Shown: in pieces, positions 27,440 to 36,167 of the stretch
Numbering within the stretch: position 1 is the stretch's first letter
Layout of the letters: every line of letters starts with the position of its first letter
NCBI RefSeq assembly: GCF_052076105.1
Contig: NZ_CP197245.1
Span: 3,968,001 to 4,032,000 of the forward strand
DNA: 64,000 nt
Direction of reading: 5' to 3'
From: Tardiphaga sp052076105
Lineage (GTDB): Bacteria > Pseudomonadota > Alphaproteobacteria > Rhizobiales > Xanthobacteraceae
Notes under the pieces: model-generated
Database searches by the model: none
What the model saw: only the letters and a program-made list of their open reading frames with translations
Told to the model about the DNA's origin: nothing
Made by a program: the position numbers and the translations under genes

Positions 27440-28374
27440 TGCTGTCCTCATCGCTAGAGACAGCGTTATGACAGCAACCATTAGCGCAACCGTTCAGCGG
27501 AACGCTCGAATTTTACCGGATAAATTGTGGCGGGAATCGCGCGAAGCCTACGATCATTGGGCTTTTCGAACACGCATCATGAATGCGTTTTGATAGTTGG
27601 AAAAAGATTCAGACAGCCGCGCGTTTATGGTCCCGCGAGCCAACGCTCCGGGTTGTCGAAGCGGTGTCCCCTCCTCAAACAGAGGGGTGGCAGCGCGCCG
27701 TGAAGCGCAAAGGGTGGTTTTTATCGCGATCCGCTCCACCGGAACGCCGGTAAGCTGCAACCGCGCAACGCCTCACGGCGCGCCACCGCGACGATTTCTG
27801 TCCTTGGGGCCGCGCTTCCTGGGACGTGGCGCCGGCAGGTTTCCCCGCTTTTGCCTGTCCCAGTCCAGCCGTTTCCGGCGGAGCCCCGTAGTGGGCCCGG
27901 ACGGCTACCCAAGACCTCCCGAGTGCGTGAGGGAACGTCTCCCTCCCGCCCGCAGGCGCCGCATCCTTGTTCCACTTCAAGACGCCTCTAGAAGCGCCCC
28001 TCATGAACCGGATGATCGGAATATAATCCTGGTTGAGATATTGTCAAGCGAGATATAGGAAAATATTTCCGCGTGCTAATGCGATGAAATCCCGAACCTA
28101 CAGACGATTTCTTCGCGCGTGCCAACCTGCGTGAAGGATGCAGACTCATTCAGCGCGGATGACCGAAGCCGGACCATCTGAAGCAGCTGATATCACGGCG
28201 CCACAAACGCCGAGGTCGCGTGCTGGTTCAACGACAGTGGCGCGGGTTATCGGGCGCGCATGGGAGAAGGGTTGGAAGTACATATGGTACGAAAGAAGGC
28301 AGGAAGCCGAACGAAGATTCAAAGTAGCTGAAATAGCACATGCCGCCACTTCACCGCGACCTAGGTACCTGCGA
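27440..28374. other. Long stretch without a convincing gene
   Basis: About 935 bp between two minus-strand genes. The part 27600-28010 is very GC-rich and open in several frames on both strands (minus-strand frames of 109, 84 and 68 codons overlap one another). None has a clear ribosome-binding site or recognisable domain. From 28020 to 28140 the sequence turns AT-rich (TATTGTCAAGCGAGATATAGG and similar). A weakly protein-like 88-codon frame at 28138-28404 overlaps the next gene. I cannot say whether this is a structured RNA, a decayed element or a dispersed repeat. Confidence 0.5.
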
Positions 28375-29973
28375 TCAACCTGCGTATCCCAGCGCCGCAA
28401 GTAGCGGCTTGAACCACGCTAACCCCTGCGGCAAAGCACTCGAAAGCAGGAGAGCACCGCTGCTCAAGCCCACGACCAAAGACGTGGCAACCGCCTTCGA
28501 GATGTGTGCCTCGACAGCCTCTACACCTTTCCGACCAATGCCCAGCGCTCTCTGTCCGAGAAAGCTGATGAGATTTTCAACGCTCTTGATCGCTCCATAA
28601 ATAACGGTTTTTGTGGCGCCAACTGGATCACGTACTGCTTCGGCAAGAAAGCGGAGCGTAATCGGCAGTTCGGGGTCGAAATAACGCGGACGCTCCTCCA
28701 TCGCTTCGGCAATCTGATCCAGGGCCTCACCAACGATCTCGCTATCCGCGCCGGTTGTCGAGGCGGACATTTCGTTAGCTTGTTTGCGAAATTCAGACCA
28801 ACGCTCGAGTTTTTCGATGCCCATCTTGAGCGCAACCTTCAGCCGATCGATATCCTCCAGCTGTGGAGCGCCCATCACGGGCATATCATCGGCACCCGAT
28901 CGATACGCAGCGATCAATCCTTCAAACCGTTCAATCTCGTATCCAATGCGAAACTGCCGCTCTTTCACATCCGCAATCTCACCGGGAAGCAGCCGGCCAA
29001 GCATCGTCAATCTGTCACGTACTCGGCCATGATTGGTTCCGGCTGCAAAGTCCGAGGCCACAAGCTCGTTGACATGATCAACAACCGGATCTCGCCACGC
29101 CTTGAAATCGCGTTCGCTGGCGCTTAGCGGACTGTCGCGATCGGCCACCTTGGAAACACGCCCGTCTCGCTCTTCAACACGAAGGGGAGCAGGCGATTGA
29201 TCAGGGATTTGAGACGCAGCCGTCTCGACCGAAAGCTTGGCCAGACGCTGCGCGATTTCCAGATTTACGGCTTCAGCGCCGTAATCCCAAGGTAACTCAC
29301 CGGGCAAATCAGTGTAGACGGCATCCTCGGCCTCGGAACGTCCCAAGGCAGGCCGCTCAACTGCAAGTCCGTTGTACCAATCGATCCACACCTGCCAATG
29401 GCCGCCAAGAACGAGGAGGCGCTGCGACTGCTCCATCCACTTTGCCCCTGCCGAGACGCTAAGCGTTCCCGGAGCCCAGAGCGTACTCACGGCCAACTGT
29501 TCCGCTGTAAGCGTGCCATTGAAAAGTGCTTGAACATCCTTCTCTATCGCAGTCCAGATGGTCGGTTCTTCGTAGCGAAAATCCCACAAAAGAGCGGAGT
29601 TGGCCGCAGCAGCGTATTCCGCCGACGCACGCGCGGTCGAAGCCGCAACTGCCGCGGCCGCGGCGGCGGCGGCACGAGCGGAGCTTCCGCTGGATCTTCG
29701 CGCAGTTGCCTCCGCATGTTGGCGTGCACCTGCAGCGGCTAGAGCCGTCGGGTGATTTGGATATCTGGCGGCAAATCGCGCGATTGCCGTTGCACGAAAA
29801 ATCGACAACATGACGGACGAGATGTCCCCATAGCTGCGAGCTATGGGTAGAGCGCGCAACGCCACGCGTCCGGCTATCGCAACTGACCACTCGCGCGGCT
29901 GCTTCTCAAGCCATTTAGCGAATCTATCGGGATTGCGAGGATCGCCCGGCGGATCGACCGCATCTGCCTGCAT
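28375..29973 (-). CDS. Orphan protein with Ala-rich helical region and WxxWxxWY motif
   Basis: A 532-residue protein that I do not recognise at the family level. Residues about 80-130 are extremely Ala-rich and helical, with a run of nine alanines in ARAAAAAAAAAVAAS-type sequence. A WQVWIDWYNGLA motif near 200 is followed by ELPWDYGAEAVNLEIAQRL. Tryptophan motifs of this kind (WxxWxxWYxxxL...AxVNxEI) recur in uncharacterised rhizobial proteins, but no biochemical role is known to me. The C-terminal 45 residues contain a hydrophobic segment (ATSLVVGLSSGALLLSSAL) that could anchor in the membrane. Its base composition is less GC-rich than its neighbours, consistent with transfer. The nearest genes on either side are core-type. 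Confidence 0.7.
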   Translation of the reverse strand: MQADAVDPPGDPRNPDRFAKWLEKQPREWSVAIAGRVALRALPIARSYGDISSVMLSIFRATAIARFAARYPNHPTALAAAGARQHAEATARRSSGSSARAAAAAAAAVAASTARASAEYAAAANSALLWDFRYEEPTIWTAIEKDVQALFNGTLTAEQLAVSTLWAPGTLSVSAGAKWMEQSQRLLVLGGHWQVWIDWYNGLAVERPALGRSEAEDAVYTDLPGELPWDYGAEAVNLEIAQRLAKLSVETAASQIPDQSPAPLRVEERDGRVSKVADRDSPLSASERDFKAWRDPVVDHVNELVASDFAAGTNHGRVRDRLTMLGRLLPGEIADVKERQFRIGYEIERFEGLIAAYRSGADDMPVMGAPQLEDIDRLKVALKMGIEKLERWSEFRKQANEMSASTTGADSEIVGEALDQIAEAMEERPRYFDPELPITLRFLAEAVRDPVGATKTVIYGAIKSVENLISFLGQRALGIGRKGVEAVEAHISKAVATSLVVGLSSGALLLSSALPQGLAWFKPLLAALGYAG

Positions 29974-30179
29974 AGTGGTCCGCGCCACCTTGGATCTGCT
30001 CCTGCGCCGCGGAGCTCAAACATAACGCGCAGAATTATCTACTACAATTACAAAGAGAATCAATCATCTCGCGATGAATGGCAGTATATGGCGCACGAAA
30101 CCCGCCGTCGAAACTTCAATGCCTGAAAAGCTCGCGGGCGGAGCATCCGGCAAACCCTATGGATGATCGCCGACGTCCC

Positions 30180-31160
30180 CTACAGCCACTTCTTCCACTT
30201 GAAGAACATGTAAGGCAGCACCGCCGCGAACAGCATCATGATCAGCGCCATGGGGTAACCGACGTCCCATTGCAGTTCCGGCATCGCCTTGAAATTCATG
30301 CCGTAGACCGAGGCGATCAATGTCGGTGGCATCAGCACGACGGCCATGACCGAGAACAGCTTGATGATATTGTTCTGTTCGAGATTGACGACGCCGAGCA
30401 TCGCATCGAGCGTGAAGGTGATCTTGTTCGACAGATAGGACGCGTGGTCGGTCAGTGAAACCACGTCGCGCTGCATGGTCTTGAGCTGGGCGCGCATGTC
30501 CTTCGACCATTTCACGCCCTCCGCTTCGGCGGTGACGAAAGTGACCAAACGGCCGATCGAGACCAGACTTTCACGGACCTTCGAGGTCAGGTCGCCCTTG
30601 CGGCCGATAGCGATGAGAATTTCCGAATAGCGCTTGGCATGCCCGGTACGCAGCGATTCCTCCGGCTCGAAGATATCGTGGCTGACCTGGTCGACATCGG
30701 CGCCCACGCGTTCGAGGATGTCGGCGCAACGATCGATCACCGCGTCGAGCAATTCCAGCAGCACCGTCTCGCCATTGGCGCCGGTGGGCGCATTGCGGCC
30801 AAGCTTGAGTTCAACGGACAGAAACGGGCGCGGCGCATCGTAGCGCACGGTCACCAGCCGCTGCCGGGTCAAAATGAACGTGACCGCGGTCACGCGCGGC
30901 GACTCCGTGTCGGAGCCGCACATCAAGCTGGCGGTCATGTAGCGGGCGCCGTTCTCAATATAGAGACGGCTGGAGATTTCGATCTCCTGCATGTCTTCGC
31001 GGGTCGGAATTTCCACCCCCGCCAGTTTTTCCACCGCCTTGTCCTCGGCCGGCGACGGCTTCACCATGTCGATCCACACCGCATTGTCCGGCAACGCCTC
31101 GAGATCGGTCGGCTCGGATTTTCTCAAGGCGTGGTCGGCAGGGGTGAAGACAGCGAGCAT
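30180..31160 (-). CDS. CorA-family divalent cation transporter
   Basis: A 326-residue CorA-type channel for Mg2+ or related divalent ions. A long cytoplasmic N-terminal domain is followed by two membrane segments at the C terminus. The first ends with the pore signature YGMNFKAMPEL and the second is ALIMMLFAAVLPYMFF; the last residues are positively charged (KWKKWL). The start at 31160 has GGAG 7 bp upstream; the frame is open further upstream without such a site. No M-box-type leader is obvious in the 443-bp upstream gap. Confidence 0.92.
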   Translation of the reverse strand: MLAVFTPADHALRKSEPTDLEALPDNAVWIDMVKPSPAEDKAVEKLAGVEIPTREDMQEIEISSRLYIENGARYMTASLMCGSDTESPRVTAVTFILTRQRLVTVRYDAPRPFLSVELKLGRNAPTGANGETVLLELLDAVIDRCADILERVGADVDQVSHDIFEPEESLRTGHAKRYSEILIAIGRKGDLTSKVRESLVSIGRLVTFVTAEAEGVKWSKDMRAQLKTMQRDVVSLTDHASYLSNKITFTLDAMLGVVNLEQNNIIKLFSVMAVVLMPPTLIASVYGMNFKAMPELQWDVGYPMALIMMLFAAVLPYMFFKWKKWL

Positions 31161-31603
31161 GGCAACTCCGGGACATTGAAAAGGCAGGAAACTGCAATAC
31201 GGACGATCCGGGCCGAATCGGCAGAGGCGACCGACCATGACCGACGCGGATGCAGCCGTCATGACAGCCTTTGTGCGGCGCGCCAACCCCGCGCGTATCC
31301 CGGGAATTTTTCCCGTGAGATCTCGCGCTCTGTGGGTCTCAATCTGACAAAATTGTCACGCGCGCATCACGGCTTCGCGAGGCGATGTGCTTCTGCACAG
31401 GATTTGGTCGGAGGGTCGAAAATTCTGCGGCAAATATGACACAGGTTGTGCGCTGCATGATACGCAGCGCATCTAACCGCTGGAATTGCAGCGGATTTCA
31501 GCGATAGTAGCTTTAACGGAATCGTGGCGTTCGCGGGGTATTTTGGGTGCGTTTCCTTGCACCAGCCTGTCTGAATCGGACCTCACGCAATTGGAACAAT
31601 GAC
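31161..31603. other. Divergent intergenic region between corA-like and L,D-transpeptidase genes
   Basis: About 440 bp separate two divergent genes. No gene with a ribosome-binding site is seen. The only distinct element is the symmetric site at 31345-31358, annotated separately. The rest is unremarkable in composition and presumably holds both promoters. Confidence 0.5.
31345..31358. promoter_or_regulatory. Candidate operator TGACAA-AA-TTGTCA
   Basis: A perfect 6-bp inverted repeat with a 2-bp centre lies in the divergent region 185 bp upstream of the transporter start and about 245 bp upstream of the transpeptidase start. The symmetry is typical of a dimeric regulator site; the regulator is unknown. 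Confidence 0.35.
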
Positions 31604-32290
31604 ATGTCGCCGCTCAAGATTAAGCTTGGTTTGATTGTCGCCGCCGGCCTGATGCTGTCGGGCTGCATGCAGACCGCCACGCAGTTTCAGCCCGCTCCGG
31701 AAGCCAGCCTAAAGCCCGCCGACAAGGCGCAGCTCGCCAAGGCGCGTTATGCCAAGGTCGCCGTGGCCGAGCCATTCCGCCGCGCCATCGTCGACTTCCA
31801 CCGCAAGGAAGCGCCGGGCTCGATCGTGGTCGATTCCGACAATCACTATCTCTATTTCGTCCAGGACGGCGGCAAGGCGATCCGTTATGGCGTCACCGTC
31901 GGCGAAGAAGCGCTGGCCTTCTCGGGCGTCGCGCGCGTCGGCAACATGGCCGAATGGCCGAAGTGGACGCCGACTGCGGACATCCACAAGCGTATCGAAG
32001 GTCTCCCGGCCTCGGTGCCAGGTGGCGTCGACAATCCGCTCGGTGCCCGCGCGCTGTATCTCTACCAGGGCAACCGCGACACCCTCTTCCGCATCCACGG
32101 CACCAACCAGCCGGAATATATCGGCGCCTCGATCTCGTCGGGCTGCATCCGCATGACCAACGAGGACGTCATCGACCTCTACAGCCGCGTCAAGCCCGGC
32201 GCTGTGGTCGTCGTGCTCGAGCCGAAGGCAGGCGATTCGCCATATAATTCGAAACTGGCCCTGCAGGGCGGCGGCGGAACGCCGTACTAA
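31604..32290 (+). CDS. L,D-transpeptidase (YkuD domain) lipoprotein
   Basis: A 228-residue cell-envelope enzyme. The first 21 residues form a lipoprotein signal with lipobox LSGC (C21). The YkuD catalytic domain has its histidine in RIHGTN (about H165) and the catalytic cysteine in SSGCIRM (about C181), both present. It should cross-link peptidoglycan or attach proteins to it in the periplasm. The ATG at 31604 is preferred because upstream in-frame codons would disrupt the signal. A strong terminator follows 24 bp after the stop. Confidence 0.93.
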   Translation: MSPLKIKLGLIVAAGLMLSGCMQTATQFQPAPEASLKPADKAQLAKARYAKVAVAEPFRRAIVDFHRKEAPGSIVVDSDNHYLYFVQDGGKAIRYGVTVGEEALAFSGVARVGNMAEWPKWTPTADIHKRIEGLPASVPGGVDNPLGARALYLYQGNRDTLFRIHGTNQPEYIGASISSGCIRMTNEDVIDLYSRVKPGAVVVVLEPKAGDSPYNSKLALQGGGGTPY

Positions 32291-32313
32291 GCCGACAGGG
32301 TTTTATCCGATTG

Positions 32314-32345
32314 GAAAAAGCGCCGGTTTTGCCGGCGCTTTTTTG
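32314..32345 (+). terminator. Intrinsic terminator after the L,D-transpeptidase gene
   Basis: The stem AAGCGCCGG / CCGGCGCTT with loop TTTTG is flanked by A residues on the left and six T on the right, a canonical rho-independent terminator. Confidence 0.9.
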
Positions 32346-32415
32346 TTGGGTGCCGGATTTGACGATCGTTTCCATCATAAGCGCAAGGTCGCGCCCTGTA
32401 AGCGGATATTGGCCA

Positions 32416-32700
32416 ATGTGCCGAAAAATCAGTTGGGTCAGAAAGGCCGAGGAGGCGTCAAAAACATACCGCTGTCCCTGCTGTAAATACAAAACGCTGT
32501 TTGGCCGGGGGCAGGATGAGATTTGCAGCGTCTGCTTTTGGCAAGATGACGGGCAAGATGAACCTGACGCTGAGATTGCGCTAGGCGGTCCCAACGGCAG
32601 CCTGAGTCTCAGGCAAGCTCAAGCGAACTTTCGACGAGTAGGCGCGGTCGAAGAGCGATTTATCGCAAATGTCCGCGCGCCCACTATGGATGAGATCTAG
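32416..32700 (+). CDS. Cysteine-rich CPCC-family protein
   Basis: A small protein of about 94 residues with the CPCC family pattern: YRCPCCKYKTLFGRG, then EICSVCFWQDDGQDEPD, then a GPNGSLSLRQAQANFRRVG segment. The two cysteine pairs probably bind one zinc ion. The family is widespread and its function is not established. The start is uncertain: ATG at 32416 has only a weak GCGGA upstream, while the frame is open back to 32311 through the preceding terminator. The stop lies 100 bp from the convergent extensin-like gene. Confidence 0.7.
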   Translation: MCRKISWVRKAEEASKTYRCPCCKYKTLFGRGQDEICSVCFWQDDGQDEPDAEIALGGPNGSLSLRQAQANFRRVGAVEERFIANVRAPTMDEI

Positions 32701-32799
32701 AGCGAAAATGAAACGCGGGTGCCGCCAATGGCCTCCCTCCCCCCAAGCGGCGAAGCCGCGCAGCGGGAAGGGAAAGAGACCGCGCCCAGCCCAGCTCAA

Positions 32800-33888
32800 C
32801 TATCGCAAGAAACTGAACGGCGATGGCGGCGCGCGGTGCTTCTTTGGTTTGGATTTTGGTTTCGGCTTGGACTGCTCCGGCGGAGGCTCAGCCTCGGCCG
32901 CCTCCGGTTCGGGTTCTGCCGCAGCCGGCTGCGCAGCGACAGACTCAGTAGGCTTGGCGGTTTCAGTTTTCGCCTCCCCCGACTTGCCCTCGGCCACTTC
33001 GCGCGGGGGCGCCTCATCCGGACGTAGCGCCGGCATCAGCGGCGCAATGCGTGGCCACTCGTCCCAGACATCCCACTGGCAGAGCCGGTAATTTCCGCGG
33101 CGCTCGGCGATGTCGAGATGGACGTGGTCTTCGTGATAGCCGTCGGAGCCAGGCCCCAGCACGGTGGTGAACCGCGTGCAGACCGAATGCAGCACCGCCT
33201 CGCGCTGCTCGCGTGGCGTGTTGCGTTCGGTGAGAGCGATCGAGCGGCCATTGGCGAGTTTCAGCCCACGCACGTCCAGCGCATTGGCACGGCCATGCTC
33301 CGACAGTTTCGCGCCGACAATACGGTTGCGGCCGCGGCAATCGAAGGAATCGAAATTGTCGAGTTCGACCAGTTTGGTGCCAAGACTGGTCGCGAGCGGG
33401 GCCATGTCGCTGCGGATCCATTCGGCGACGGCCGTGGCCATCGCGCAGCGCATCGTTCCTGCGGGCTTCAGCGGCACGCGCGTCTTGTCCGGCAGCACCA
33501 CCGCTTCCAGCCGGACCATGTCGGGCCCGCCGCAGGCGCCCGGCCCCTTGATGTCGGGAATGCTCGGCGCAATGGCGACGGCATCGGTGAGCGCCAGGCG
33601 GCAGGCTGAAGGCGGCGGCGGCTCCGGCGGGCGCGCTTCGGCAGCAGGTTTCTCAGGTTCGGCAGATGGCTCGGATTGCGCAGGCTCCTCGCCCGCCTTC
33701 TGTCCCGGCTCGATCCCAGGCGCCGCTGCCGGACGGGGCTTCGGGAGCGGCACGCGTGACGTGGTCAGATAGGCCTGCGCCGGCGCAGCCAGCAACAGCA
33801 ATGCCAAGACTGCACCAATTGTCCTTTGGTCGCAGCCAGATGGACCAAAAGTCCATTTCCGGACCGCTTTCCCCGCGCTAAACTTCAT
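32800..33888 (-). CDS. Extensin-like domain protein, secreted
   Basis: A 362-residue exported protein. The signal peptide (LALLLLAAPAQA) ends near residue 40. A Pro/Glu/Ala-rich linker (about 45-100) precedes an extensin-like C-terminal domain (about 100-290) with conserved cysteines and the motifs ELDNFDSFDCRGRN, SEHGRANALDV and DGYHEDHVHLDIAERR. The spaced histidines and aspartate resemble a zinc-peptidase-like (M15-type) site. The last 70 residues are again low-complexity, rich in Pro, Glu, Ala and Lys (SKPKPKSKPKK). ATG at 33888 is chosen because the longer frame runs into the divergent ligase gene's upstream region. Confidence 0.85.
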   Translation of the reverse strand: MKFSAGKAVRKWTFGPSGCDQRTIGAVLALLLLAAPAQAYLTTSRVPLPKPRPAAAPGIEPGQKAGEEPAQSEPSAEPEKPAAEARPPEPPPPSACRLALTDAVAIAPSIPDIKGPGACGGPDMVRLEAVVLPDKTRVPLKPAGTMRCAMATAVAEWIRSDMAPLATSLGTKLVELDNFDSFDCRGRNRIVGAKLSEHGRANALDVRGLKLANGRSIALTERNTPREQREAVLHSVCTRFTTVLGPGSDGYHEDHVHLDIAERRGNYRLCQWDVWDEWPRIAPLMPALRPDEAPPREVAEGKSGEAKTETAKPTESVAAQPAAAEPEPEAAEAEPPPEQSKPKPKSKPKKHRAPPSPFSFLR

Positions 33889-33976
33889 GCCAAGACCTAA
33901 AACAAGAACACGGTCGAAGTTCCCCGGCACTGATCGGGGAACTGGCACGCCAATCACAAGACGGAGGAACGATCGA

Positions 33977-35605
33977 ATGCGTGGCTTGATGCAAGACTGG
34001 CCTTTGCTGTGTCACCGGATCATCGATCATGCGGCCAAGGTCCACGGCCAGCGCGAGGTCGTGACCAGATCAGTCGAAGGTCCCATCCATCGCACCAATT
34101 ACGCCGAAATTCGTACCCGTGCCCTGAAAGTCGCGCAGCGCCTTGATCGCGAAGGCATCAAGATGGGCGACCGCGTCGCGACCATCGCGTGGAATACGTG
34201 GCGACACCTGGAAACGTGGTACGGCATCATGGGCATCGGCGCCATCTGCCACACCGTCAATCCACGTCTATTCCCCGATCAAATCGCGTGGATCATCAAC
34301 CATGCGCAGGACCGCATCGTGATGACGGACCTGACCTTCGTTCCGCTGCTCGAAAAACTCGCCGACAATCTGCCCAGCGTCGAACGTTATATCGTCTACA
34401 CCGACAAGGCGCACATGCCGCAGACCACGCTGAAAAATGCGGTGGCCTATGAGGACTGGATCGCGGAAGTCGACGGCAACTTCAAATGGAAGGAGTTCGA
34501 CGAGAATACCGCAGCGGCGATGTGCTACACGTCGGGCACCACAGGCGATCCGAAGGGCGTGTTGTATTCTCACCGCTCCAACGTGATGCATGCGCTGATG
34601 GCCAATACCGGTGACTCGCTCGGCGCCAATGCCGCCGACACCATGCTGCCGGTGGTGCCGCTGTTCCACGCGAATAGCTGGGGCATCGCCTTCTCCGCGC
34701 CGTCGATGGGCACCAAGCTCGTACTGCCAGGGGCCAAGATGGACGGCGCCTCGATCTACGAATTGCTCTCCACCGAAAAGGTCACCCATACCGCCGGCGT
34801 GCCGACGGTCTGGCTGATGCTGCTCAACTACATGTCCACCAACAACCTGAAACTGCCGGACCTGCGCATGGTGGTGTGCGGCGGCTCGGCAATGCCGCGC
34901 TCGATGATCAAGGCGTTCGTCGATATGGGCATCGGCGCGCGCCATGCCTGGGGTATGACGGAGATGTCGCCGATCGGCTCGCTGGCAGCGCTGAAGCCGC
35001 CATTCGACCAGCTCGAAGGCGAGGAGCGGCTCGACGTGTTGCAGACGCAAGGCTATCCGCCATTTGGCGTCGAAATGAAGATCACCGACGACGCCGGCAA
35101 GAGCCTGCCCTGGGACGGCAAGACCTTCGGCCGCCTCAAGGTACGCGGCCCATCGGTGGCACGCGCCTATTTCAAACTTGAGGACGAGATCCTCGATGAG
35201 GAAGGCTATTTCGACACCGGCGACGTCGCGACCATCGACGCCCACGGCTATATGCGGATCACCGACCGCTCCAAGGATGTCATCAAGTCCGGCGGCGAAT
35301 GGATCTCGTCGATCGATCTGGAGAACCTCGCCGTCGGTCATCCGCAGGTGGCGGAAGCCGCCGTCATCGGTGTCTATCATCCGAAGTGGGACGAGCGCCC
35401 GCTGCTGATCGTGCAGCTCAAGCAGGACCAGACCGCGACGCGCGAGGACATCCTGAAATACATGGATGGCAAGATCGCCAAGTGGTGGATGCCGGATGAC
35501 GTGGTGTTCGTCGATGCGATCCCGCACACGGCCACCGGCAAGATCCTGAAAACTGCCCTGCGCGATCAGTTCAAGACGTATAGCCTGCCGACTGCCGCGG
35601 CTTAG
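33977..35605 (+). CDS. Fatty-acid CoA ligase (DmdB/FadD-like)
   Basis: A 542-residue ANL ligase. The phosphate-binding loop YTSGTTGDPKG lies at 184-194, the AWGMTEMSP motif near 320, and the C-terminal lysine motif in HTATGKILKTALRD. It is closest in length and N-terminal pattern to medium-chain and methylmercaptopropionate-type ligases (HTVNPRLFPDQIAWIINHA), so it should activate short to medium acyl acids. GGAGGA lies 8 bp before ATG 33977, a strong start signal. It is followed directly by the DUF559 cassette. Confidence 0.92.
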   Translation: MRGLMQDWPLLCHRIIDHAAKVHGQREVVTRSVEGPIHRTNYAEIRTRALKVAQRLDREGIKMGDRVATIAWNTWRHLETWYGIMGIGAICHTVNPRLFPDQIAWIINHAQDRIVMTDLTFVPLLEKLADNLPSVERYIVYTDKAHMPQTTLKNAVAYEDWIAEVDGNFKWKEFDENTAAAMCYTSGTTGDPKGVLYSHRSNVMHALMANTGDSLGANAADTMLPVVPLFHANSWGIAFSAPSMGTKLVLPGAKMDGASIYELLSTEKVTHTAGVPTVWLMLLNYMSTNNLKLPDLRMVVCGGSAMPRSMIKAFVDMGIGARHAWGMTEMSPIGSLAALKPPFDQLEGEERLDVLQTQGYPPFGVEMKITDDAGKSLPWDGKTFGRLKVRGPSVARAYFKLEDEILDEEGYFDTGDVATIDAHGYMRITDRSKDVIKSGGEWISSIDLENLAVGHPQVAEAAVIGVYHPKWDERPLLIVQLKQDQTATREDILKYMDGKIAKWWMPDDVVFVDAIPHTATGKILKTALRDQFKTYSLPTAAA

Positions 35606-35627
35606 CTGACAAGAACGACAGCGTTCT

Positions 35628-35690
35628 TAACCTCTCCCCGCCCTTCGCGGGGAGAGGTCAACCGGCGAAGCCGGTCGGGTGAGGGGCATG
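35628..35690 (+). repeat. Left inverted-repeat end of the DUF559 cassette
   Basis: About 63 bp beginning TAACCTCTCCCCGCCC and ending GTGAGGGGCATGGC, containing two stem-loops: CCTCTCCCCG...CGGGGAGAGG and ACCGGCGAAGCCGGT. It is a near-perfect inverted copy of 36094-36158. It ends a few bases before the start codon of the DUF559 gene. Confidence 0.85.
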
Positions 35691-35694
35691 GCAC

Positions 35695-36051
35695 ATGCGT
35701 GGCCACATTCGCATCACCAACAGATCGCGCGAACTACGCGCCAACTCCACCGACGCCGAAACGAAACTCTGGAATCGCCTGCGCAACAGGCGGATTGCCG
35801 GCTGCAAATTCACTCGCCAAGAGCCGATCGGGCGCTACATCTGCGATTTCGTTTGTCGGGAGAAAATGATCGTCATCGAGGTCGATGGCGGGCAGCATCT
35901 GGAATCGAAACGCGATGAGCTGCGGGATGCATATCTACGCGAACAGGGCTATCGCGTATTGCGCTTCTGGAACAACGATGTGCTGGCGAATATCGAGGGA
36001 GTGCTGGTGTCAATCGAGGCAGCACTACGCGAACATCAAGACATTATCTGA
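35695..36051 (+). CDS. DUF559 endonuclease-like protein
   Basis: A 118-residue protein of the DUF559 family, related in fold to very-short-patch-repair and PD-(D/E)xK nucleases. The active-site-like residues are visible: E in NSTDAETKLWNRLRNRR, D in GRYICDFVCREKMIVIEVDGGQH (IGRYICDF and VIEVDGGQH hold the D...ExD core) and a conserved R-F-W in YRVLRFWNNDV. It is bounded on both sides by long inverted repeats and shows no relation to the flanking ligase and GatB/YqeY genes. Family members are generally uncharacterised; nuclease activity is inferred from fold. Confidence 0.85.
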   Translation: MRGHIRITNRSRELRANSTDAETKLWNRLRNRRIAGCKFTRQEPIGRYICDFVCREKMIVIEVDGGQHLESKRDELRDAYLREQGYRVLRFWNNDVLANIEGVLVSIEAALREHQDII

Positions 36052-36093
36052 GAGATCGTAAGATCCGAGAGTATGAGCGCATGGCTGATCGCA

Positions 36094-36158
36094 TGCCATG
36101 CCCCTCACCCGCCGCGAAGACGCGGCGACCTCTCCCCGCAAAGGGCGGGGAGAGGTTA
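36094..36158 (-). repeat. Right inverted-repeat end of the DUF559 cassette
   Basis: Begins TGCCATGCCCCTCACCCG and ends GGGCGGGGAGAGGTTAA, complementary to 35628-35690 except for the inner hairpin (GCCGCGAAGACGCGGC here, GACCGGCTTCGCCGGTT there). The loop-region difference with preserved base-pairing suggests that the RNA or DNA hairpin is under selection. Confidence 0.85.
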
Positions 36159-36167
36159 AAGAGAGCC

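Noticed and set aside
27675..28004. A 109-codon minus-strand open frame rich in Arg, Ala and Gly
   Set aside because: It has no ribosome-binding site or recognisable domain, and it overlaps other open frames on both strands, as expected of GC-rich DNA. Treated as part of the unexplained block.
27600..28010. RNase P RNA or tmRNA in the GC-rich block
   Set aside because: The conserved core sequences I would expect for either RNA were not seen on either strand.
28138..28404. An 88-codon plus-strand frame with an amphipathic-looking middle (RVIGRAWEKGWKYIWYERR)
   Set aside because: No start signal, overlaps the end of the orphan gene, and its ends look like chance translation. Left out for lack of support.
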